This document shows positions 8,156 to 15,433 of a DNA stretch of 24,942 nucleotides, piece by piece. Position 1 is the stretch's first letter, and every line of letters starts with the position of its first letter. The position numbers and the translations under genes were made by a program. Source of the stretch: Bacteroidales bacterium Bact_23 (GTDB lineage Bacteria > Bacteroidota > Bacteroidia > Bacteroidales > Lentimicrobiaceae); contig LUZO01000121.1 of the NCBI GenBank assembly GCA_001603685.1, positions 1 to 24,942 of the forward strand. The letters run 5' to 3'. Below the pieces are notes generated by a model that saw only the letters and a list, made by a program, of their open reading frames with translations, was not told the origin of the DNA and did not search any database.

Positions 8156-9289
8156 TTGGCAGGAATTTACATCCATATCCCCTTTTGCAGGCAGAAATGC
8201 CACTACTGCAACTTCTTTTCGGTGGTTTCTAAGCGCCACCTGCCCGAAGTGGCCGCCGCCATTGTCAGGGAGGCTGAGCTTCAGCGCGATTACCTGAAGG
8301 GAGCGGTGGTGGAGTCGGTCTATTTCGGCGGAGGAACCCCTTCGCTGCTCAGCCCGGAGTTCCTTTCGGCGATCATGGAAGCGGTTGCCCGCACCCATAC
8401 CCTCTCCGGCGATGCGGAGATCACCCTCGAAGCCAATCCCGACGATGTGAACCGCGAAAGCCTGAAAAGCTGGAAGCGGCTGGGCATCAACCGGCTCAGC
8501 ATGGGGGTGCAGTCGTTCGACGATGAGGATCTGCACTACCTCAACCGCGTTCACAGCGGGGGCAAAGCCCTGGAATGCATCGGCCTTTCGCAGGAAGCCG
8601 GCTTCGGCAACCTCACCATCGACCTGATTTACGGCTTCCCCACCCTGAGCGACGAAAAGTGGGAGCGCAACCTCGAAACCGTTATCCGTATGGGCATTCC
8701 GCACCTTTCGGCCTATGCCCTGACCGTGGAGCCGGCAACGGCGCTCGATGTGCTGATCCGCAGGGGCAAACTCGCTCCGGTGGATGAGGTTCAGGCGGTG
8801 CGCCACTTCGGAATGCTGGCACAAACCATGGAGGCTGCCGGATATCTGCACTACGAAATCTCCAATCTCTGTACGCCGGGGAACTTTGCGCGGCACAACA
8901 CCGCCTACTGGAAAGGGGTGCCGTATCTGGGGCTGGGCCCCTCGGCGCACTCGTTCAACGGCAGCTCGCGGCAGTGGAATGTCTCCGACATCAAAGGCTA
9001 CCTTCAGGCGGTTGAAACCGGCGCCATCCCACACGAAACGGAAATCCTAAGTACCGGCCAGCAGTACAACGAATATGTCATGACCGGCCTCAGAACCATG
9101 TGGGGCTGCCGCGAAGAGGAGATTGCCGCCCGTTTCGGCGAAGCTTACCGGAGTTATTTTGCCGCAGGCATGAAAAAACACCTCGCCGCCGGACTGGTTG
9201 CCTGCCAGAACGGATGCCATATCCTAACCGCCAAAGGCAAACTTATGGCCGATGGCATTGCCGCCGATCTGTTTTTTGAAAACGATTGA
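8156..9289 (+). CDS. hemW: Radical SAM heme chaperone HemW
   Basis: A 377-residue radical SAM protein of the HemW group, once annotated as coproporphyrinogen III oxidase. It starts at a TTG codon, chosen because MAGIYIHIPFC is the usual HemW beginning and no ATG lies nearby. The [4Fe-4S]/SAM motif is C11-x3-C15-x2-C18 followed by NF. The HemN-type fourth cysteine at position 20 is absent, which favours HemW over true HemN. GGGTPS at 58-63 is the SAM-binding glycine motif, and NRLSMGVQSFDD and YEISNL are family signatures. The role is insertion of heme into acceptor proteins at the membrane. It is the last gene of the rightward group. A hairpin followed by a T-run at 9338-9360 probably ends the transcript. 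Confidence 0.92.
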   Translation: MAGIYIHIPFCRQKCHYCNFFSVVSKRHLPEVAAAIVREAELQRDYLKGAVVESVYFGGGTPSLLSPEFLSAIMEAVARTHTLSGDAEITLEANPDDVNRESLKSWKRLGINRLSMGVQSFDDEDLHYLNRVHSGGKALECIGLSQEAGFGNLTIDLIYGFPTLSDEKWERNLETVIRMGIPHLSAYALTVEPATALDVLIRRGKLAPVDEVQAVRHFGMLAQTMEAAGYLHYEISNLCTPGNFARHNTAYWKGVPYLGLGPSAHSFNGSSRQWNVSDIKGYLQAVETGAIPHETEILSTGQQYNEYVMTGLRTMWGCREEEIAARFGEAYRSYFAAGMKKHLAAGLVACQNGCHILTAKGKLMADGIAADLFFEND

Positions 9290-9321
9290 AAATCAGATCC
9301 CGTAAAAGCGATTATTTGATT

Positions 9322-9498
9322 TGCAGACGATAATGTCGTCCCTCCGGGACTTTTTATTTTAGTCCGCCGCGGCGGATTAGATTTTAGATTTTTAAAAAGT
9401 CCCGTTAGAAAGTCCAGCTCCGTAGGAGCGACATTATGGTAGAAAAAAAATGGTCCGTTAGAAAATCAAGCTCCGTAGGAGCGGCATTATCGTTTGCA
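9322..9498. repeat. MITE-like element, copy 1, with 17-bp terminal inverted repeats
   Basis: The left end TGCAGACGATAATGTCG and the reverse complement of the right end, TGCAAACGATAATGCCG, match at 15 of 17 bases. Inside are GTCCC-TCC-GGGAC (9338-9350), a perfect 10-bp pair GGGACTTTTT / AAAAAGTCCC (9346-9355 and 9394-9403) that competes with it, the palindrome TCCGCCGCGGCGGA (9363-9376) and two TTAGATT heptamers (9377-9390). A 36-bp right-end segment is duplicated (9402-9437 and 9455-9490, 3 mismatches), each copy with the hairpin GCTCC-GTA-GGAGC. No coding capacity. A shorter copy lies at 17881-17997. Confidence 0.8.
9338..9360 (+). terminator. Putative terminator of the hemW transcript, inside the repeat element
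   Basis: GTCCC-TCC-GGGAC is a 5-bp stem with a 3-nt loop, directly followed by TTTTTATTTT. It lies 48 bp after the hemW stop on the sense strand. The stem is short, so efficiency is uncertain. Confidence 0.5.
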
Positions 9499-9516
9499 GG
9501 TAAAACGATTTTTTTT

Positions 9517-9622
9517 GCCACTGAAGCACAAAGGCACTAAAAAGCGCAAAAGGCATCCGTCTCTTTTAGTGGGATTTTGTGTTTCCCGCATCCGCGGGAT
9601 CAACGATCCGTGTCTTTGTGAC
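9517..9622. repeat. Inverted-repeat unit (GCCAC...GTG), single copy, with 23-bp insertion
   Basis: Begins GCCACTGAAGCACAAAGG and ends CCGTGTCTTTGTGAC. It contains CACTAAAAAG and a facing CTTTTAGTG. A 23-bp stretch at 9585-9607 (CCCGCATCCGCGGG followed by ATCAACGAT) is absent from most units of the tandem array at 18012-18496 but identical to that in its third unit. A second, truncated unit starts at 9635 (GCCACTAAGGCACTAAGG) and fades by about 9680. From there to 9730 I see only AT-rich DNA. Confidence 0.85.
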
Positions 9623-9730
9623 TACTCTTTTTTTGCCACTAAGGCACTAAGGCACTAAAGAACACAGAATGCTTCTTAAGCTTTTTCTATATTCAATTGT
9701 TTTTATCTATTATTTTAATTTACAGGCAGT

Positions 9731-9769
9731 TAGAAATTAGAAATTAGAAATTTGTCCGCCGCGGCGGAC
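9731..9769. repeat. Heptamer (TAGAAAT)x3 next to palindrome GTCCGCCGCGGCGGAC
   Basis: Three perfect TAGAAAT units fill 9731-9751, followed 2 bp later by a perfect 16-bp palindrome at 9754-9769. The palindrome lies 13 bp past the stop of the leftward phosphatase gene and could act as its transcript-end hairpin (6-bp stem, CGCG loop). On that strand it is followed by AT-rich sequence without a long T-run. Confidence 0.8.
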
Positions 9770-9782
9770 TCATCTCTGCCCT

Positions 9783-10850
9783 CTACTCCTCCAGCACCAC
9801 CCTCACCGTAACCGGCTGATGGTCGGCTTCGGTAAATCCGGTTGGAAGGGCTTTAACCCACAACAAACCGATATTCGGCGACAGCGCAAAAAAGTCAATC
9901 AGCGTTGATTTGGTTACTCCGGGGGTGTAGGGTTTATCCACATCGCGGTTGGTGCAATGTTCCGGATCCCAGGCGAACCTCCATCCCTGCGGCAGAAAAT
10001 CCCCGGGGATGGGCGGCATGATCAGGTGCGGGCGGTATTCGGGCAGAAGCTGCAGGGTGTCAAATCCAACGGGATTCTGATTCCAGTCGCCTCCAATCAG
10101 CACATAATTCCCCTTTGCATATTCGCTTTCCATCAGCTCTCTGAGCTGGGCAAGCTCTGTTTTCCGGATCTCCGCCGCATCGCTGAAAGCGGAGTTGTGG
10201 GTATTCACCAGCACCAGATCCCGGCCATTTTCTGTTTTAAAGCGGGTAACCAGGTAGCAGCGTTTCAGCATAAACACGCTCATTGGCCAGGAATAGCCGG
10301 TTTTGAAACCGTATCTTACGGCCTCCACGGGTGTATGCCGCGTCAGTGTCGCCACGCCTCCGTTCACCTTACCCATGGGATTGGTAACGGGCAGCGGAAC
10401 CCAGGCGTTGTAATTCATGGCAAAGAATGCATTCAGCCCGCTGAACCGCTTCCGTATCTCTGACAGTTGGTTCGAATACCAGCTTCGGCGCGAGAGGGTA
10501 TCGATTTCCTGAAGCAGGATAAAATCCCTGTCGGAAAACTGCTGCAGCCGGTCGAGCAATCCGCTCTCGTACTTTTTATATAGTGCTTCCGTGGGGCGGG
10601 TCATGCTGCCGCCTTCGTAAAAGAAGTCCATTTCGGCGCCAAGCCCGCAGTAGCCGATGTTGTAGGTGGTCAGGGTCAGCGTATCGGGCAGCACATCGGG
10701 TGTGCCGCTTACCGCAACCGGAATGGCGTAATCCGGTCTGTATTCGGTGGCTGTCTGCCAGCCAAGAAACAGACCAACGATCAGGATCAGGGAAATGACT
10801 ACGCCGGCAAGCAGGCGCAGGATAAACGGAAGTTTGCGTTTTTTTGCCAT
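9783..10850 (-). CDS. Membrane-anchored endonuclease/exonuclease/phosphatase family protein
   Basis: A 355-residue protein with one N-terminal membrane segment (residues 8-30, FILRLLAGVVISLILIVGLF) followed by an outward-facing EEP catalytic domain. The family residues are all present: TTYNIGY (N64), LLQEID (E115), VNTHNS (N216, H218), GGDWNQNP (D255, N257) and the terminal ADHQPV (D343, H344). EEP enzymes hydrolyse phosphodiester or phosphoester bonds in DNA, inositol phosphates or sphingomyelin-type lipids. The substrate here is unknown, but the anchor suggests an extracytoplasmic target. The start at 10850 (MAKKRKLP) is preferred over a frame open to 10988, because the extra residues carry no signal character and a good -7 box lies between. 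It is convergent with hemW and divergent from the GH3 gene. Confidence 0.87.
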   Translation of the reverse strand: MAKKRKLPFILRLLAGVVISLILIVGLFLGWQTATEYRPDYAIPVAVSGTPDVLPDTLTLTTYNIGYCGLGAEMDFFYEGGSMTRPTEALYKKYESGLLDRLQQFSDRDFILLQEIDTLSRRSWYSNQLSEIRKRFSGLNAFFAMNYNAWVPLPVTNPMGKVNGGVATLTRHTPVEAVRYGFKTGYSWPMSVFMLKRCYLVTRFKTENGRDLVLVNTHNSAFSDAAEIRKTELAQLRELMESEYAKGNYVLIGGDWNQNPVGFDTLQLLPEYRPHLIMPPIPGDFLPQGWRFAWDPEHCTNRDVDKPYTPGVTKSTLIDFFALSPNIGLLWVKALPTGFTEADHQPVTVRVVLEE

Positions 10851-10879
10851 TTTAAATGGGTGTTTTGTGAAGCCAAATC

Positions 10880-10887
10880 CAAATTTA
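10880..10887 (-). promoter_or_regulatory. Promoter -7 box of the EEP phosphatase gene
   Basis: On the minus strand TAAATTTG, a full TAnnTTTG match, 29 bp before the ATG at 10850. It supports the shorter start of that gene. No -33 TTTG at canonical spacing. Confidence 0.5.
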
Positions 10888-11044
10888 CAAAAAAATAGCA
10901 CAGGTTTTTCAGGGTATCCGGCATATTTACAGTCGGAACTCCGTACCCGATAAACGGAAACCGGCGGCTCCGGTTTACGGAACAGCATGATTTTTTGCTG
11001 AATTACAGTAGCTGTCAGAATATCAGATTAAAACAAAAAAGCGT

Positions 11045-11052
11045 TAATTTTG
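11045..11052 (+). promoter_or_regulatory. Promoter -7 box of the GH3-like gene
   Basis: TAATTTTG followed by CACCC, 36 bp before the ATG at 11089. Same box-plus-CACC context as upstream of the MATE gene and yceD. Confidence 0.6.
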
Positions 11053-11088
11053 CACCCTTAAAACCGGATTTTTTAAAAAAGCCAGACA

Positions 11089-12642
11089 ATGCCTATACTT
11101 GGATCCATTATTAAGAGTGCCATTGAATTTCCGAGCAAAATACCTTTTGAAAAGATAAGGTACACAACGCCCTGGAAAAAGCAGAAAGCCACGCTGAAGA
11201 AGCTTCTTCGTGAGGCTCAGTTCACGGCATTCGGCGAGACCTATGAGTTCAGCAACATGCTGCGCCAGAAAGATTTTGTCCAGGCTTTCAGAAAGAAGGT
11301 GCCGCTGCATGATTACAATGCCATTCATCAGCGCTGGTGGTACCGCACCCTGAACGGCGAAGCTTTCGTCAGCTGGCCCGGCAAGGTAAAGTACTTTGCT
11401 TTAAGCTCCGGAACCAGTGAAGCATCGAGCAAATATATACCCGTTACGGCCGATATGCTTAGGGCCATCAAGCGGACCAGCATCCGGCAGATTTTTACCC
11501 TTGCCCGTTACGATTTCCCCCGCGACTTCTATGAGCGCGGGATTCTGATGCTTGGCGGCAGCACTCACCTGCATTTCAACGGCACTTATTATGAAGGCGA
11601 CCTCTCGGGAATTACCGCCGGCAATATCCCGTTCTGGTTTCAGCATTTCTATAAGCCCGGAAAGCGTATCTCCAAAGAACGCGACTGGAGCAACAAGCTG
11701 GAGGAGATCATCAAAAAGGCGAAAGACTGGGATATCGGGGTGATTGTGGGCGTTCCGGCATGGATCCAGATTCTGATGGAGCGGATTATCAAACACTACA
11801 ACCTGAATACCATTCATGATATATGGCCAAACCTCGCCATTTATGTTCACGGCGGGGTGTCATTTACCCCTTATGCCAAGACTTTTGAAAAGCTGCTTGC
11901 AAAACCCCTCACCTATATAGAAACCTATCTGGCATCGGAGGGATTCATTGCGTTTCAGTCGAGGCCCAACACCACCTCCATGCAGCTGGTACTCGACAAC
12001 GGGTTGTTTTTCGAGTTCATTCCGTTTAACGAAAGCAATTTTGACCTTGAAGGCGCTTTTCTGCCCGATGCTGAGACCCTTACGATAGATCAGGTGGAGG
12101 AGGGCAAGGAGTATGCGCTGGTGTTGTCGTCGTGTGCCGGCGCCTGGAGGTATCTGATCGGCGATACCATCAAGTTCACCGATAAATCGCTTTCTGAGAT
12201 CGTTATTACCGGCCGCACCAAACATTTCCTGAATCTCTGCGGGGAACATCTGTCGCAGGAGAATATGAACCGCGCCATCCAGATGCTTGAGGAGCAGATG
12301 AACATCTCCGTTCAGGAGTTTACCGTTGCCGGAATAAAGCATGCGAGTATGTTCGCCCACAAGTGGTATCTGGGCGTTCAGGGCGATGTCACGACACTCG
12401 ACACCGATACCATCCGCAACCATATAGATCAGAATCTGAAAGATCTGAACGACGACTACCGGGTGGAGAGGATTGCCGCTATCCGCGAAGTTCTGATTGA
12501 ACCGCTCCCGCTGCAGTTGTTCTATGATTATATGAAGCTGCAGGGAAAAGAGGGCGGGCAGAATAAATTTCCCAGGGTTTTAAAGGGCAACAATCTCCTT
12601 AAATGGGAAGAGTATCTGGAACATAATTACCGGAATAAATAA
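11089..12642 (+). CDS. GH3-like acyl-adenylate-forming protein
   Basis: A 517-residue member of the bacterial GH3 family, related to plant GH3 enzymes that activate carboxylates with ATP and conjugate them to amino acids. The ATP-binding motif 1 is clear: FALSSGTSEASSKYIPVT (103-120). Further family signatures are YLASEGFIAFQ, an LVLSSCAGAWRYLIGDTIKFTD segment holding the YxxGD-type adenylate motif, and ITGRTKHFLNLCGEHLS. The C-terminal cap domain follows to the end (FPRVLKGNNLLKWEEYL). Length matches Bacteroidota homologues of about 500 residues. The natural substrate of these bacterial proteins is not established to my knowledge. It has its own promoter box and is followed after 114 bp by the exporter gene, which may or may not be co-transcribed. 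If it is, an exported conjugate is conceivable, but that is speculation. Confidence 0.88.
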   Translation: MPILGSIIKSAIEFPSKIPFEKIRYTTPWKKQKATLKKLLREAQFTAFGETYEFSNMLRQKDFVQAFRKKVPLHDYNAIHQRWWYRTLNGEAFVSWPGKVKYFALSSGTSEASSKYIPVTADMLRAIKRTSIRQIFTLARYDFPRDFYERGILMLGGSTHLHFNGTYYEGDLSGITAGNIPFWFQHFYKPGKRISKERDWSNKLEEIIKKAKDWDIGVIVGVPAWIQILMERIIKHYNLNTIHDIWPNLAIYVHGGVSFTPYAKTFEKLLAKPLTYIETYLASEGFIAFQSRPNTTSMQLVLDNGLFFEFIPFNESNFDLEGAFLPDAETLTIDQVEEGKEYALVLSSCAGAWRYLIGDTIKFTDKSLSEIVITGRTKHFLNLCGEHLSQENMNRAIQMLEEQMNISVQEFTVAGIKHASMFAHKWYLGVQGDVTTLDTDTIRNHIDQNLKDLNDDYRVERIAAIREVLIEPLPLQLFYDYMKLQGKEGGQNKFPRVLKGNNLLKWEEYLEHNYRNK

Positions 12643-12756
12643 AATAAGGCTGATTCTGTGGCAGCATTATCCGTTGTCATTTCGTTAAACCGGATGAACA
12701 CGGCTGCAGGAGCAGGGTTATATATAAATAAACAATAACGGCATCTGCCGACCAAT

Positions 12757-13380
12757 ATGCACCCTTTTCTCGAAGGTACCATTCTGGGGCTCACTCTGGC
12801 CATTATGCTCGGTCCGGCGATGTTTTCGCTGATCCAGACCAGCATCCACCGCGGAATGTACCGGGGCATACTTCTGGCAGGAGGTATCTTCCTGAGCGAC
12901 CTTACCCTGGTGGTGATGTGCTATCTGGGCGCCCTTCAGGTTTTCGGGAACGACCGTAACTACCTGATGTTCGGAATTATAGGCGGAATTATCCTGATGG
13001 TGTTCGGAGTGGTTACCTTTCTGCGCAAAGTGCATATTGCCGAAGACAACAGCGTGATGGAGGTTAAAAAGCCGGGGCCGGCAACCTATATCTTCAAGGG
13101 CTTTTTCCTGAATATTGCAAACCCTTTTGTTTGGATATTCTGGATTTCAGCAATGGTAACCGTCAGTACGGGCCACAACGGCTCTTCAATCGCCATAAAG
13201 GTGTTTTTTGCCGGAACCCTTTTAACCATCTTCATCACCGATCTGATAAAGGTGGTTATAGCCAGCCGGCTGAAACGCTATTTTAAGCCGCGCTACCTTA
13301 TCATTGTTAACCACATAGTGGGAATACTGCTGGTGCTGTTCGGAATTTACCTGGTGGTAAAGACATTTTTAAACTTCTGA
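12757..13380 (+). CDS. LysE/RhtB family translocator
   Basis: A 207-residue membrane protein with about six hydrophobic segments. It opens with the family pattern of a helix ending in GP (EGTILGLTLAIMLGPAMFSLIQTSIHRG), followed by GILLAGGIFLSDL. The middle contains the second family signature KGFFLNIANPFVWIFWISAM. LysE/RhtB proteins export amino acids or related small molecules across the inner membrane. The substrate is not predictable. No promoter box was recognised in the 114-bp gap after the GH3 gene, so read-through is possible. Its stop codon (13378-13380) directly abuts the stop of the convergent recJ gene, leaving no space for a terminator. Confidence 0.87.
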   Translation: MHPFLEGTILGLTLAIMLGPAMFSLIQTSIHRGMYRGILLAGGIFLSDLTLVVMCYLGALQVFGNDRNYLMFGIIGGIILMVFGVVTFLRKVHIAEDNSVMEVKKPGPATYIFKGFFLNIANPFVWIFWISAMVTVSTGHNGSSIAIKVFFAGTLLTIFITDLIKVVIASRLKRYFKPRYLIIVNHIVGILLVLFGIYLVVKTFLNF

Positions 13381-15189
13381 TTACCCTTCGCTCTCGTTCG
13401 GGATTTTAATATCCTTGATGTTTAACTGGATGGTCTTCTGGTTGTTCCACTCATTCTCCTCGATGTGATAGCAGATATTGAAATTCCTGCCCTGATTGAT
13501 GTAGGTGAAGTGGTCGCCTTGCTGGAATGCAATTGCCGGAAAGGGATTTGAAGCGATCTCGCGCTGCCCGATGGTAAGTTTCAGGTGATTTTTACCTACA
13601 ATTCTACCATAACCGTTATCCATCACCCGGTTGGTCTGAAATACCGGCGACATATTTCCCGGCCCGAAAGGGGCAAACTGCTTCAGTATCCTGAAAAATT
13701 TCTGGTCTATCACATTCAGGTTTATCTCCAGGTCAACTTCCACCTCCGGAACCAGCATTTCATCGGTAATCCCGCGGCTAACAACCTGTTCGAACTTCTC
13801 GATAAAGGCATTCAGGTTCTCTTCCTTCATCGAAAGGCCTGCTGCATATTTATGTCCGCCGAAATGTTCCAGCAGATCGCTGCATTCATCAATGGCATCG
13901 TAAATATCAAAGTCCTTGATCGATCGCGCCGAGCCGGTAACCAGCCCGTTCGATTTGGTAAGGACGATGGTAGGCCGGTAATAGGTTTCAATCAGCCTGG
14001 AGGCTACAATGCCAATCACTCCTTTGTGCCATTCCGGATTGTAAACCACGGTTGCACGGGATGTGAGCAGCCTGGCATCGTTTTTAATCGAATCCAGCGC
14101 CATATCGGTGGTGGATGAATCCAGGTCGCGGCGGGTGGTATTCAGCTCATTGATTTGAAGGGCAATCGTTTCGGCTTCGGCCTCATCGCTGCAAATCAGC
14201 AGCTCCACCGAGTTGCGCCCGCTTTCAATTCTTCCTGCGGCGTTAATTCTAGGGCCAAGCAGAAAAACCAGATCCGAAATGGTTAGTTCTCTGGAGAATA
14301 TGTATCCGTTCTCGTCGCCGTTGCTGCCGTTTTTCTCCAGCTCTTCAACCGGGCGCGGTACGGCTCCCTGCCTGCGGTTGATGTTCGAGAATTTCAGAAT
14401 GGCTTCGAAACCCGGTCTCGGATGGCTGTTGAGCAGCTTCAGCCCGTAATAGGCCAGTATGCGGTTTTCGCCGGTAATGGGAACAATATCCGAAGCGATG
14501 CTCACCACCACCAGATCCAGGTACTTGTACAGACGGGTATAGTCAATCCCTTTCCGGTCGGCCATAGCCTGTATCAGCTTAAAGCCCACGCCGCAGCCCG
14601 ACAGTTCCTTGAACGGATAGCTGCAATCGGCACGCTTCGGGTCGAGTACGGCCACGGCATCGGGCAACTGTTCAGCCGGCCGGTGATGGTCGCAGATGAT
14701 GAAATCAACCTTGTATTCGTTTGCCTTCTTTATCTTTTCAATGGCCTTAATGCCACAGTCGAGGGCAATTACCAAACCGAAATTGTTGTCGCGGGCAAAC
14801 TCAATTCCCTTGTACGAAATGCCGTATCCTTCAGCATAGCGGTCAGGAATATAGAAATCGACATCTTTATGGCCCAGCTCTTTCAAAAAGGTATAAACCA
14901 GCGAAACGGCGGTGGTTCCGTCCACATCATAATCACCGTACACCAGGATTTTCTCCCCGGTATCCAGTGCGCGAATGATGCGGTCAGCCGCTTTGTCCAT
15001 ATCCTTCATCAGGAACGGATCATGAAGCTGCTGCAATGAAGGTCTGAAGAAATCCTTTGCCTCATCGTATGTGGTAACACCCCGCTGAACCAGCAATTCA
15101 GCCAGTACGGGGTTGATTCCAAGTTCGTTTGCCAGTATTTTTACAGTTTCCTCATTTACCCGCTCTTTCAGAACCCATCGTTTCTCCAT
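13381..15189 (-). CDS. recJ: Single-stranded-DNA-specific exonuclease RecJ
   Basis: A 602-residue 5'-3' single-strand DNA exonuclease of DNA repair and recombination. The DHH domain carries VYGDYDVDGTTA (DYDVDG at 86-91), ALDCG (D144) and ICDHHRP (DHH at 167-169), which bind the catalytic metals. GPRINAAGR lies at 312-320. The DHHA1 domain has the GGHKYAAG motif (444-451), and an OB-fold region follows to the C-terminus. A polar stretch near residues 272-297 (KNGSNGDENG) looks like a flexible insertion and partly explains the length above the common 570-590. Transcribed leftward from a 244-bp divergent region shared with the U32 gene. The 3' end abuts the convergent exporter gene. Confidence 0.94.
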   Translation of the reverse strand: MEKRWVLKERVNEETVKILANELGINPVLAELLVQRGVTTYDEAKDFFRPSLQQLHDPFLMKDMDKAADRIIRALDTGEKILVYGDYDVDGTTAVSLVYTFLKELGHKDVDFYIPDRYAEGYGISYKGIEFARDNNFGLVIALDCGIKAIEKIKKANEYKVDFIICDHHRPAEQLPDAVAVLDPKRADCSYPFKELSGCGVGFKLIQAMADRKGIDYTRLYKYLDLVVVSIASDIVPITGENRILAYYGLKLLNSHPRPGFEAILKFSNINRRQGAVPRPVEELEKNGSNGDENGYIFSRELTISDLVFLLGPRINAAGRIESGRNSVELLICSDEAEAETIALQINELNTTRRDLDSSTTDMALDSIKNDARLLTSRATVVYNPEWHKGVIGIVASRLIETYYRPTIVLTKSNGLVTGSARSIKDFDIYDAIDECSDLLEHFGGHKYAAGLSMKEENLNAFIEKFEQVVSRGITDEMLVPEVEVDLEINLNVIDQKFFRILKQFAPFGPGNMSPVFQTNRVMDNGYGRIVGKNHLKLTIGQREIASNPFPAIAFQQGDHFTYINQGRNFNICYHIEENEWNNQKTIQLNIKDIKIPNESEG

Positions 15190-15209
15190 TACACATTTTT
15201 TTCAACTTG

Positions 15210-15217
15210 TAAAATTA
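15210..15217 (-). promoter_or_regulatory. Possible promoter -7 box of recJ
   Basis: On the minus strand TAATTTTA, seven of eight bases of TAnnTTTG, 20 bp before the recJ start. Weak but well placed. Confidence 0.35.
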
Positions 15218-15408
15218 AGGATTATGTATGAATGAAATACTAAAAATATGGTTTAAAGCCGATAATTGAAAACAAATCTGTAGCAGTTAGCTGCTTTTCA
15301 AGATTTAACGGGCTTTTCAGGCTGCGGATATTTGTTTTTGGGAGAGAGAAACGCCCGGAACATATCCTCCGCGGTTTACCACCTTTCCGCCGAAGCGCCG
15401 ATTTGTAT

Positions 15409-15416
15409 TAACTTTG
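15409..15416 (+). promoter_or_regulatory. Promoter -7 box of the U32-PHP operon
   Basis: TAACTTTG followed by CACG, 17 bp before the ATG at 15434, so the leader would be only about a dozen bases. It supports the 15434 start rather than 15332. A TTTC at 15384-15387 is a poor -33 candidate. Confidence 0.6.
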
Positions 15417-15433
15417 CACGAAATTTGAAAAAG

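Noticed and set aside
9290..9782. IS element or transposon remnant with coding capacity
   Set aside because: No frame encodes a transposase fragment; only short non-coding repeats with inverted ends are present.
10851..10988. 46-residue N-terminal extension of the EEP phosphatase
   Set aside because: It would run through the TAAATTTG promoter box and put the membrane anchor in mid-protein; the ATG at 10850 gives a normal membrane-anchor N-terminus.
15332..15433. Upstream start of the U32 gene
   Set aside because: The added residues do not resemble the family, and the promoter box TAACTTTG at 15409 lies inside them.
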